Shown piece by piece: positions 43,557 through 52,145 of a DNA stretch of 64,000 bases. A program made the position numbers and the translations under genes. The notes beneath the pieces are model-generated. The model was given only the letters and a program-made list of their open reading frames with translations, did not search any database and had not been told where the DNA came from. The DNA lies in contig OZ038385.1 of NCBI GenBank assembly GCA_964036045.1, positions 29,387,306 to 29,451,305 of the forward strand, given 5' to 3'. How positions within the stretch are numbered: position 1 is the first letter of the stretch; each line of letters opens with the position of its first letter. The stretch comes from Eutreptiella sp. 'Long Island Sound 2002' (taxonomy: Eukaryota > Euglenozoa > Euglenophyceae > Eutreptiales > Eutreptiaceae).

Positions 43557-43893
43557 TAGCACTACACAATCCCCATATATGGGCCAACTCCTTAAAACCG
43601 GTTTGTTTTCTCTGTTTTCTGCTGTTTTGGTGCCCTTTGCTACCTTTCATTGAAACGGGCACCCTCAAAATATACACAAAAATGGTATTATACATGCAAA
43701 ATGAATTTTTGACCTCAAATACCCCCCATGGGGTTTGAACCCACACTCTACCAACCTTAGAGTTGTGTTTTTCCTCTAAGCTACGACCTGTCGTCGACGA
43801 TCTCAGAGAAAACCGTAGTATAATAAAAAATTTGGAAAATCAGTACTCCTTACATGCTCCAACCACTATTAACCTCCCATGCTCTTAAAACCG
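43557..43893 (+). repeat. DIRS left inverted terminal repeat
   Basis: Begins TAGCACTACACAATCC and includes CCATATATGGGCC and CTTAAAACCGG. It is complementary to 48,133-48,470 with a few mismatches. Confidence 0.9.
43722..43791 (-). promoter_or_regulatory. tRNA-like A/B box segment in DIRS left ITR
   Basis: Inverted copy of the segment at 48,236-48,305: B box (reverse of GGGTTTGAACCC) and A box on the minus strand, so transcription would run outward over the left end. Confidence 0.45.
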
Positions 43894-43991
43894 GTCACGC
43901 GCTCACTGAGTTGTTCAACTAGTGATTTGCTGTACCCAGAGCTTTGATTTCTGATGCAATCCAAAATGTTTTAAGGATATAAATTAACAAA

Positions 43992-44978
43992 ATGACAGAA
44001 GAAAATGAGACACTGGATTTTCACGAGTTCGTGCTGAAGCTGCCGGATTCGGCGTGGAATCTGAGTTCTGAGTCGTTGGAACATGCAGCACAGTTGGCAA
44101 AGGAAGGCGCAATGAGTGGTCTCAGTCCTTGGCAGGCAGCGTCACTGTATTCCAAACTTACAGGAAAGAAAACACTGGCCACTGTCAAAGACACGATGGC
44201 CTTGGTTCGTGATGCCTTACTCACCTTAAAGGGCGACGACATTGGCAGAACAGGCACGTCGTCGCATCGCGAAGACGTCTTCTTGGCATGCGAAACTTTG
44301 AGCGGTCCCAAGGACCACGCTGGCCCCGCGTCGGACAAGGAGTCCACGTTCGTGTGGCGCGATGAGGTTCTGTCGCTTCCTTCACGCTTGTCTGCACTCC
44401 TGGAAGAGCGAAAGGTTTTGCAAGACGAGTTTCGCAGAAAAAAGATGTTGAAGCACCTTCCAGTGTTCGACGAGTTCCATAGGGCAGCTGTTAATAACGC
44501 GCCAACGCACAAACATCCAGCGGACGCAGAGAAGCGTCGTTGGGAACAACAGGTAAAAGACGCCATGCGAGTCCTGGGAGTAGTCTTAACACGCGAAGAT
44601 TACACAACGGTAGCTCCGGAAGCACCTGTTTCATTGGTACTATGTGAACATTTGTTTGCAATGTTGGGTGCGTTGGACTACAGCATCCAAAGCTCCCGGC
44701 GAGTGGCAGTGGATAAACGGTTTGAACAACCTGCGATTGCACCAGAGTTACTCTCGAAGGATGACATGTCACTACTTCAGTCGCGCAACAAATTACAAAA
44801 AGACCTGAGAGGCACGCGTTTCTCCCCTTACTCGCATCGTAGTTCTTTCCGTTCGTTTTCAACACGAGGTCGTTTTGATCCACGGAGATCTGGCAAAGGA
44901 GGCAAAGGCAAAGGTAGGGGTTTCACCCAAAGATTTGTGCCACGTAACGACAGGTTAGATGAACGACCAAAGCAGTAG
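43992..44978 (+). CDS. DIRS ORF1, gag-like protein
   Basis: 328 residues, ATG at 43,992 about 100 bp after the ITR. Mostly helical, with charged segments, and a basic C-terminus rich in Gly/Lys/Arg (SGKGGKGKGRGFTQRF) suited to RNA binding. No zinc knuckle. ORF1 of DIRS elements is usually called gag-like by position. It overlaps the start of ORF2 by 20 nt in another frame. Intact. Confidence 0.8.
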   Translation: MTEENETLDFHEFVLKLPDSAWNLSSESLEHAAQLAKEGAMSGLSPWQAASLYSKLTGKKTLATVKDTMALVRDALLTLKGDDIGRTGTSSHREDVFLACETLSGPKDHAGPASDKESTFVWRDEVLSLPSRLSALLEERKVLQDEFRRKKMLKHLPVFDEFHRAAVNNAPTHKHPADAEKRRWEQQVKDAMRVLGVVLTREDYTTVAPEAPVSLVLCEHLFAMLGALDYSIQSSRRVAVDKRFEQPAIAPELLSKDDMSLLQSRNKLQKDLRGTRFSPYSHRSSFRSFSTRGRFDPRRSGKGGKGKGRGFTQRFVPRNDRLDERPKQ

Positions 44979-46992
44979 CTTGACTGTAGAGGATTTATTG
45001 GCACCAGCCGTGTGCGTGCCACCGCCGATCCATCCCCACATGCCACTCTATTTGCGCTGTCGTGCACAATTGCATGAATGGGAAACGTTGAAGGACACAT
45101 ACGCGGCGTCAGTGATTCGCAATGGGCTGCAGCTTGATTGGGTTGACGGTTTTGATCCGGATCGGCCAACCGACGACTTCCGTCCTCGTTCTTCCCACGC
45201 AGAGGTAACCGACCCTGAATTGGTAAAACACGTGTTGGATGCAGTGCAACAGGGTTGCATGGAACGCGTCGAGCGCAAAGACATTAAGTGTTGTGCAAGT
45301 ATGTTCGCAGTGGACAAAGCGTCAGACGAGGCACATCCTGAGGGGGGCCGTCGACCTATCACCAATTTGAAGAACGTGAACCAGTTTGTACAGACCACCT
45401 ATTTTCGTTTGGTCACTCTGTGGGGCATTTTACCGTTCTTGAGACCCGGTCAGTATGCTTGCAAAATTGACCTGAAAAGTGCTTATTTTCACATGGGTAT
45501 CCATCCGCGGGATCGACCTTATTTGGGGGTCTACGTCGACGGTGAATTTTACAGGTGGTGCGTGTTGCCGTTTGGATTAAACGTTGCACCACGGGAATGG
45601 CAACGCCTCATGCAACCAATTTTAAATGCCGTGCGCGAACGCGGAGCACTCGTTTGGGTCTACTTGGACGATTGGCTCATCATTGGCAATACTTACCGTG
45701 AATGTCTGGAACACACACGTTTTTTGGTACAACTTTTGCATCGGTTGGGTATATTGGTCAATGTCCCAAAATCATGTTTGGAGCCGTCTCAAGAAATTAT
45801 AATGCTTGGTTTTATGCTGAACTTCAGGGAAGGATTCGTCGCGGTACCTCCAAAGCGCCTACAAGCAATTTTTCGGGACGTGAACAGACTGGCACACAGT
45901 CACACACCATCAGTGAGGCGATGCGCCTCCGTTCTTGGAAGAATCCGTTCCTTGTTGTTCGCCATGCCCCATATCCGACTCCTCAGCGACGCCCTGGCGG
46001 TGCACGTGGCGGTGACAGTCCAGGCTGGCTGGGAGGCAGACGTGGCGCTCCCAGAGCGCGTGTCACGTCAGTTGATGGATCTGGCGGACGAGTTACACCA
46101 GTGGAAGGGACGCACCTTCGTAGTTTCCATGGGTCACGTCAGGGACATGTACTCGGACGCGTCGGATCTGGCGTGGGGCGGAGTCCTTCAAGGGAATGCC
46201 CAAGCAGCGTTCGGTTGGTTCCTGAATCGAGAGGAACACATAAACGTCAAAGAGTTCAGGGGAGCCCTACTGACGATTCAAGCGTATGCGCTGAGGGACA
46301 CCACGCTGCGATTTTTCACCGACTCAATGGTCCTTTACTGGTATCTCCGCAAGTGGGGAGGTCGCAAGCCGCGGTTCAACGCATTGATTCTCCAACTGTG
46401 GAATTTTACACAAGCCAATCGCATCGAGATTCAACCGTTTTACGTGCACACCTCGGTGAATCCGGCGGACATTTGGTCTCGGCTTCGTTGGACACCGTCG
46501 GAGGCTACCTTCCCGTCGGACGTGTTGACTTGGATCCTGGAGGAGTTCAAAAGTTGGATTCAGCCGGAAATCGATTGGATGTCAAGGAGTTCCAATGCGG
46601 TGTGCAGCAAGTTCGTCAGTCCGTGTCCTCAGCCGGGGGCTTACGCCATCGATGTCTTCTCCCAGAATCTAACTTTACTCTCACCGGGGTGGGTCTTCCC
46701 GCCGTTCAAGCACATACCTCAGTTGGTCAACAAAGTGTTGGAGTCACCAGGGGTGAAGGTTCTCATGGCTCTGCCGTACAGGCCGCGCGAAGGTTGGTGG
46801 AACCTATTGATGAAACACGTGAAGTTCGCAATGAACACGTCGGAGTTCCGGTTGCAAATGCCAGACGGCACAGAGACACAACCACGTTTCGTGTTGACCT
46901 TGGCGTATGTTTGCGTGAATACTATCAATTGCGAGGAGCTACCAACGAAGAGGCGACGCTTATCATCAATGAAATCGGGAAGGACACCTTGA
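44959..46992 (+). CDS. DIRS ORF2, reverse transcriptase-RNase H
   Basis: 677 residues, intact. RT: RRPITNLKNVNQFVQ, CKIDLKSAYFHMGIHP (motif A), LPFGLNVAPREWQ (motif B), VYLDDWLIIG (motif C). RNase H: MYSDASDLAWGG, HINVKEFRGAL, FFTDSMVLYWYL and VNPADIWSRLR supply the acidic residues. The C-terminal part (SPGWVFPPFKHIPQLVNKVL ... YRPREGWWNLL) resembles the segment following RNase H in DIRS elements that has been compared with DNA adenine methylases. I cannot confirm an active methylase motif. Confidence 0.92.
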   Translation: MNDQSSSLTVEDLLAPAVCVPPPIHPHMPLYLRCRAQLHEWETLKDTYAASVIRNGLQLDWVDGFDPDRPTDDFRPRSSHAEVTDPELVKHVLDAVQQGCMERVERKDIKCCASMFAVDKASDEAHPEGGRRPITNLKNVNQFVQTTYFRLVTLWGILPFLRPGQYACKIDLKSAYFHMGIHPRDRPYLGVYVDGEFYRWCVLPFGLNVAPREWQRLMQPILNAVRERGALVWVYLDDWLIIGNTYRECLEHTRFLVQLLHRLGILVNVPKSCLEPSQEIIMLGFMLNFREGFVAVPPKRLQAIFRDVNRLAHSHTPSVRRCASVLGRIRSLLFAMPHIRLLSDALAVHVAVTVQAGWEADVALPERVSRQLMDLADELHQWKGRTFVVSMGHVRDMYSDASDLAWGGVLQGNAQAAFGWFLNREEHINVKEFRGALLTIQAYALRDTTLRFFTDSMVLYWYLRKWGGRKPRFNALILQLWNFTQANRIEIQPFYVHTSVNPADIWSRLRWTPSEATFPSDVLTWILEEFKSWIQPEIDWMSRSSNAVCSKFVSPCPQPGAYAIDVFSQNLTLLSPGWVFPPFKHIPQLVNKVLESPGVKVLMALPYRPREGWWNLLMKHVKFAMNTSEFRLQMPDGTETQPRFVLTLAYVCVNTINCEELPTKRRRLSSMKSGRTP

Positions 46993-47900
46993 AACGTTAC
47001 AATTCTGCGTGGCACATGTTTGGTACGTTCTTGTTACAAGACGCGGCGCTTGCTCCACTGTTAAAGGTGGAGCGCTTTGGTCAAATTCCACTGATGACGG
47101 TGGCGGTGCAACTTTTAAAGTTTTCACGCACGCATTCTTTAAGTGCTGGGCGTATGGCGTATTCAGCAGTGTGTTTATTCCCGTGCTTTTCGCAACTACG
47201 TTTCGAGGGTATGCTACGCAACTTGAAACGTGACTGGTTCGTCAGTGTTCCTCATTATCATCGTCTCTATGATGTACGGCGTCTTATACAAGTCATGCAT
47301 CAGCAACCTGTGGAGACGGAAGCTCAGCTGCGCTTGCAAGCCATTTTGTCCTTGAGATTCTTTGCCTTGTTCCGAGGCGTTGATCTGGCGCGATCACGTA
47401 GGGATATCCAACGCGCTGCTCAGCCTTGGTTCATTTCTGCTAAGCGCAAAGGGAGGAGATACTATGCACGTTATCCTATTCACAATGTTACGCCACCGTC
47501 AATTGATCCGCAGCACTGCTTAGCGCGTTATTTGGAGGCTACTGGTGATTACGAGGGTTCTGAGATTTTTGTGTCCCTACGAAAGCCACGGAAGCCTTTA
47601 TCGTCTGATACCATCAACGGTCTCACTACTCGCTGGTTAAGGAAACACCTGCTGGAATTGGGGGAACTGGAGACGGATTCGTTTTCCGCGCATTCTACAC
47701 GAGGAGCAGCAGCAACTGCACTAATCTATCTTGGCGTGGATCCGCATGTGGTGGCAGCATTGGGTGATTGGTCCTGTTACGATACATTCAGGAAGTTTTA
47801 CGACAGGACCAGAGCTCTGTTGCGCATCACGCAAGTTCTGGTCCCTCCTGATCTGGCGACTGGAGAAGCGGCGCGCGCTTCGCGCCTGGCGATTAATTAA
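45702..47900 (+). CDS. DIRS ORF3, tyrosine recombinase
   Basis: The C-terminal 330 residues are a clear tyrosine recombinase: LRFFALFRGVDLARSR (first Arg), AKRKGRRYY (Lys), HSTRGAAATAL (HxxR), GDWSCYDTFRKFYDRTR (Trp and nucleophile Tyr). It would integrate the circular intermediate. The frame is open from 45,702, overlapping ORF2 by about 1.29 kb. The true start is uncertain and the upstream overlapping part may not be translated; the recombinase proper begins near 46,900. Extensive ORF2/ORF3 overlap is also known in Dictyostelium DIRS-1. Ends TAA at 47,898. Confidence 0.88.
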   Translation: MSGTHTFFGTTFASVGYIGQCPKIMFGAVSRNYNAWFYAELQGRIRRGTSKAPTSNFSGREQTGTQSHTISEAMRLRSWKNPFLVVRHAPYPTPQRRPGGARGGDSPGWLGGRRGAPRARVTSVDGSGGRVTPVEGTHLRSFHGSRQGHVLGRVGSGVGRSPSRECPSSVRLVPESRGTHKRQRVQGSPTDDSSVCAEGHHAAIFHRLNGPLLVSPQVGRSQAAVQRIDSPTVEFYTSQSHRDSTVLRAHLGESGGHLVSASLDTVGGYLPVGRVDLDPGGVQKLDSAGNRLDVKEFQCGVQQVRQSVSSAGGLRHRCLLPESNFTLTGVGLPAVQAHTSVGQQSVGVTRGEGSHGSAVQAARRLVEPIDETREVRNEHVGVPVANARRHRDTTTFRVDLGVCLREYYQLRGATNEEATLIINEIGKDTLKRYNSAWHMFGTFLLQDAALAPLLKVERFGQIPLMTVAVQLLKFSRTHSLSAGRMAYSAVCLFPCFSQLRFEGMLRNLKRDWFVSVPHYHRLYDVRRLIQVMHQQPVETEAQLRLQAILSLRFFALFRGVDLARSRRDIQRAAQPWFISAKRKGRRYYARYPIHNVTPPSIDPQHCLARYLEATGDYEGSEIFVSLRKPRKPLSSDTINGLTTRWLRKHLLELGELETDSFSAHSTRGAAATALIYLGVDPHVVAALGDWSCYDTFRKFYDRTRALLRITQVLVPPDLATGEAARASRLAIN

Positions 47901-47950
47901 TTCTTATATAAGGGTTCAGTTCACGGGAGCTCAGTTCTTCCGTTCTGTTG

Positions 47951-48064
47951 CCCATATATGAAGATTGTGTAGTGCTAGCTGAGCCAGCTCGGATTTACCC
48001 GAATAGGTGAGGAGGAAAGAAGAGATGGCGAAGCAATAGCACTACACAAGACACATATATGCCC
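47951..48064. repeat. DIRS internal complementary region
   Basis: 47,951-47,987 is the reverse complement of the left terminus (2 mismatches) and 47,988-48,064 is the reverse complement of the right terminus. The join at 47,987/47,988 mirrors the circle junction. Confidence 0.92.
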
Positions 48065-48132
48065 ACCCTGTCCCTCCCTTAAGTTCTTCGCTCACCGTGA
48101 AAAGCAGTTGACACTTGGGTCGTCGGTTGCCA

Positions 48133-48470
48133 CGGTTTTAAGAGCATGGGAGGTTAATAGTGGTTGGAGCATGTAAGGAGTACTGATTTTCCAAATTTTT
48201 TATTATACTACGGTTTTCTCTGAGATCGTCGACGACAGGTCGTAGCTTAGAGGAAAAACACAACTCTAAGGTTGGTAGAGTGTGGGTTCAAACCCCATGG
48301 GGGGTATTTGAGGTCAAAAATTCATTTTGCATGTATAATACCATTTTTGTGTATATTTTGAGGGTGCCCGTTTCAATGAAAGGTAGCAAAGGGCACCAAA
48401 AGAGCAGAAAACAGAGAAAACAAACCGGTTTTAAGGAGTTGGCCCATATATGTGTCTTGTGTAGTGCTAT
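48133..48470 (-). repeat. DIRS right inverted terminal repeat
   Basis: Complement of 43,557-43,893, followed by a 48-bp right-end sequence (48,471-48,518) that is matched only in the internal complementary region. Confidence 0.9.
48236..48305 (+). promoter_or_regulatory. tRNA-like A/B box segment in DIRS right ITR
   Basis: A box TAGCTTAGAGG (48,243-48,253) and B box GGTTCAAACCC (48,285-48,295), the latter in a T-arm with stem GTGGG/CCCAT and loop TTCAAAC. Spacing fits a pol III type 2 promoter. The remaining cloverleaf is poor, so it is probably not a functional tRNA. Confidence 0.5.
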
Positions 48471-48518
48471 TGCTTCGCCATCTCTTCTTTCCTCCTCACC
48501 TATTCGGGTAAATCCGAG

Positions 48519-49646
48519 TTTCATTGGGGCATGCAACTTCTATCGCCGCCATATCAAAAACTTCACCTACACCAGCGCCATTCTGACGGACTTGATCAAG
48601 AAGAGTACTACTTGGCGCTGGGGCCCACAACAGCAACAAGCGTTTGACGAGCTCAAAGACATGGTGGCCAACGCTAAGTGCTTGGGCGTGCCTAGGGCAC
48701 AGGGGAAGATTATCCTGGTGACCAACGCCAGCAATGTGGGCGGTGGTGCGTTGTTTTAATGATAAGCACTAGAGAAGGAGGAGTTCGACTCGGCTATTTC
48801 CCAATGGGGGACTGAAGGTCTCAACCCGGATGGAACTCTCAAGCACAGCTACCCTGACGACAAGTGGGTCTTAGTACCCCTGGGCCACTGGAACTGGAAA
48901 TGGAACCAGGCCCGGGGGAACTACTCCACCTATGAGCAGGAATTGCTCGCGGGTATGCTGGTGCTATCCTCACAAGCACGACTGTTGGGGAGTAACCCTG
49001 TGGTCTGGCTGTGCGACCAAGAGCCGGTCCGCACTTTCCAGAAGGGCCCCCCACCTGAGAAGGCCAAGCTACGGCGCTGGTGGACCTACCTCAGCCAACT
49101 ACGGCTGACGGTACACCATATCCAGGGAGTGAACAACGAGTGTGCAGACTACATCAGCCGCAACAACTTCGACGCCCTGATTGGTGCCCGGTCTGAAGCG
49201 CTGGCTAAGGAGGCGTTCAGCCGTATGGATGTGCACTCTGACCTCATCATGACTATGATACGCCCCCTGGATGGACTCCAACAATCGGAGTACCTGAAGG
49301 AGTTGGGGGATATCTACGAGCACCTAGAGAAACGCCTTGAACCCCTCCTGGTCAACCAAGAGCAGTGGAAGAGGGACAAGAGCTACCTCTGCCACGAGGA
49401 CCGCATCGTGGTACCCAGTGACAGAGTCCCAGCGCAGCTGAAATGGACCTATGAGTCCAGCGGTCATGTGGGTGCTGACCGTACGCTGAGGCTATTCAAG
49501 CAGTGGTTCCACACTACGTGGACTGATGACCAACTGCGGAAGACCCTCCAGCCTATCGTGGACAAGTGCCCGTGTAGGTCCTGCAAACCTGGGGATATCA
49601 GGGACAGAGGTCTCTACTGGACCCTGCCCATCCCTCACTGTGCCAG
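48519..49646 (+). mobile_element. Ty3-A/C chromovirus, third fragment
   Basis: Resumes exactly at TTTCATTGGGGC, the continuation of the Ty3 sequence before the DIRS element, and ends where LINE copy 2 begins (CCCTCACTGTGC). Compare Ty3-B 17,445-18,570. Confidence 0.88.
48519..49646 (+). pseudogene. pol: Ty3-C pol: RNase H and integrase N-terminus, truncated
   Basis: FIGACNFYRRHIKNFTY continues the RT connection. RNase H has VTNASN where Ty3-B has VTDASN, so the first catalytic Asp is lost. A TAA near 48,757 and an indel follow. From about 48,890 the frame is good again: YEQELLAGM, LCDQEP, then the integrase zinc region with HVGADRTLRLFKQWFH and CPCRSC. The DDE core is missing because LINE copy 2 interrupts at 49,647. 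Confidence 0.85.
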
Positions 49647-51215
49647 GAGGCCCAGGACACCGTACACACAGCACCACACGCAGAGCGTGCACACCGGTGA
49701 ACAGGAGCCAGGAGGCCCAGGACACCGTACACGCAACACCACACACAGAGCGTGCGCACCGGTGAACAGGAGCCAGGAGGCCCAGGACGCCGTACACGCA
49801 ACACCACACACAGAGCGTGCACACCGGTGAACAGGAGCCAGGGGGCCCAGGACGCCGTACACGCAACACCACGCACAGAGCGTGCACACCGGTGAACAGG
49901 AGCCAGGAGGCCCAGGACACCGTACACGCAACACCACGCGCAGAGCGTGCACACTGGTGAACAGGAGCCAGGAGGCCCAGGACACCGTACACACAACACC
50001 ACACGCAGAGCGTGCACACCGGTGTACAGGAGCCAGGAGGCCCAGGACGCCGTACACACAGCACCACACACAGAGCGTGCACACCGGTGAACAGGAGCCA
50101 GGAGGCCCAGGACACCGTACACGCAACACCACACACAGAGCGTGCACACCGGTGAACAGGAGCCAGGAGGCCCAGGACGCCGTGCACGCAACACCACACA
50201 CAGAGGGTGCACACCGGTGAACAGGAGCCAGGAGGCCCAGGACACCGTACACGCAACACCACACACAGAGCGTGCACACCGGTGAACAGGAGCCAGGAGG
50301 CCCAGGACGCCGTACACACAACACCACACACAGAGCGAGCACACCGGTCAACAGGAGCCAGGAGGCCCAGGACGCCATACACGCAACACCACGCACAGAG
50401 CGTACACACCGGTGAACAGGAGCCAGGAGGCCCAGGACACCGCACACGCAACACCATGCACGGAGCGTGCACACCGGTGAACAGGAGCCAGGAGGCCCAG
50501 GACACCGTACACACAACACCACACGCAGAGCGTGCTCACCGATGAACAGGAGCCAGGAGGCCCAGGACACCGTGCACACAACACCACACACAGAGCGTGC
50601 ACACCGGTGAACAGGAGCCAGGAGGCACAGGACACCGTACACACAACACCACACGCAGAGCGTGCGCACCGGTGAACAGGAGCCAGGAGGGCCAGGACAC
50701 GGTACACGCAATACCACACACAGAGCGTGCACACCGGTGAACAGGAGCCAGGAGGCCCAGGACACCGTACACGCAACACCACACACAGAGCGTGCACACC
50801 GGTGAACAGGAGCCAGGAGGCCCAGGACGCCGTACACGCAACACCACACGCAGAGCGCGCGCACCGATGAACAGGAGCCAGGAGGCCCAGGACATCGTAC
50901 ACACAGCACCACACGCAGAGCGTGCGCACCGGTGAACAGGAGCCAGAAGGCCCAGGACACCGTACGCGCAACACCACGCACAGAGCGTGCACACCGGTGA
51001 ACAGGAGCCAGGAGGCCCAGGGCACCGTACACACAGCACCACACGCAGAGCGTGCACACCGGTGAACAGGAGCCAGGAGTCCCAGGACACCGTACACGCA
51101 CCACCACACACAGAGCGTGCACACCGGTGAACAGGAGCCAGGGGGCCAAGGACACCGTACACACAACACCACACACAGAGCGTGCACACCGGTGAACAGG
51201 AGCCAAGCGGCACGG
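49647..51215 (+). repeat. 65-bp minisatellite at the LINE copy 2 5' end (about 24 units)
   Basis: Tandem 65-bp units, each with CACCGGTGAACAGGAGCC and GGCCCAGGAC, from the Ty3 junction to 51,215. Long minus-strand frames here (up to 684 codons) exist because the unit lacks stops in all three minus frames. Confidence 0.92.
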
Positions 51216-51718
51216 CACACCACACGAGCAACCCGCCCCCAAATCGAACCCAGCCCACGCCGCCCTGCAGGAAAGAAACACCATGTCAGACCACCAAGAC
51301 CAACCGTCCGGCCAAGGCCAACCCAGAGGGTACGAACAGGGTAGGCAGGCAGGGCAGGCTGGCGAAGAGGGACAGAAGGACAAGGCGGGGAAAGCGAGAG
51401 GAGAGGAACCAAACCCCCCCCCCCAACGTGCACACACCCCACTGCCGCGCACCGGGCCACAGCCGGGCGCCAACAGGGCCCGCCATGGGGCCAAACGGGC
51501 CCGCCAGAGAGAGGTTGTGTCCCCGCGCCTGCGCAACAGCACGCCCGGGCAAGGAGCGCGCGCCACACGCAGGCCAAGCAGGGCACACGAGCAGCACCGC
51601 ACGCCAGCACGCACCACGGCACAAAACACGAAACCACCACGGCAAACACCCACACCCGACGACGAACGAGCCGCCAAGAACAAGTCCAAGCCCCGCAGTC
51701 CCCACAGCGCAACAGCCG
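51216..51718 (+). other. LINE copy 2 spacer between the two arrays
   Basis: Matches 39,846-40,363 in reverse complement. An open plus frame encodes Arg/Pro/Thr-rich sequence of low complexity. I see no gene that can be supported. Confidence 0.55.
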
Positions 51719-52145
51719 CCGTCGGGATGGACGTGTGTGCGCCCGGCAGTGAACCCAGCCCCTGCCGGCTACGAACCAGCCGCAGTCCGGATGGACGTGT
51801 GTGCGCCCGGCAGGGTACCCAACCCCTGCCGGCTACGAACCAGCCGCCGTCCGGATAGACGTGTGTGCGCCCGGCAGTGAACCCAGCCCCTGCCGGCTAC
51901 GAAACAGCCGCCGTCCGGATGGACGTGTGTGCGCCCGGCGGTGAACCCACCCCCTGCCGGCTACGAAACAGCCGCCGTCCGGACGGACGTGTGTGCGCCC
52001 GGCAGTGAACCCAGCCCCTGCCGGCTACGAAACAGCCGCCGTCCGGAGGGACGTGTGTGCGCCCGGCAGTGAACCCAGCCCCTGCCGGCTACGGAACAGC
52101 CGCCGTCCGGAGGGACGCGTGAGCACCCGGCGGACACGCACTGCC
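51719..52145 (+). repeat. 64-bp tandem hairpin array in LINE copy 2 (7 units)
   Basis: ACGTGTGTGC cores at 51,731, 51,795, 51,859, 51,923, 51,987, 52,051 and 52,115 (ACGCGT in the last). Each unit holds the perfect 7-bp inverted pair CCGGCAG/CTGCCGG around a 12-nt loop. Confidence 0.9.

Larger units (their letters stand above)
43547..48518 (+). mobile_element. DIRS-like tyrosine-recombinase retrotransposon
   Basis: 4,972 bp inserted in Ty3-C pol without target duplication. It has inverted terminal repeats (43,557-43,893 and 48,133-48,470), three ORFs (gag-like, RT-RNase H, tyrosine recombinase) and an internal complementary region (47,951-48,064). That region is the reverse complement of the left end joined directly to that of the right end. 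The join predicts the termini exactly, and they agree with the empty site in Ty3-B. This is the textbook DIRS1 layout for copying through a circular intermediate. Confidence 0.95.

Noticed and set aside
48236-48305. Functional tRNA gene
   Set aside because: Only the A and B boxes and T-arm fit; the D-arm, anticodon arm and acceptor stem do not pair properly.
49635-51712. Long minus-strand frames (684, 454 and 340 codons) with Cys/Trp/Val-rich 65-residue repeats; similar plus-strand frames at 39,801-41,143 and 3,662-5,149
   Set aside because: They translate a 65-bp minisatellite that lacks stops in all three frames of one strand, opposite to the LINE coding strand. All three frames being equally open is the mark of a repeat, not of a gene.
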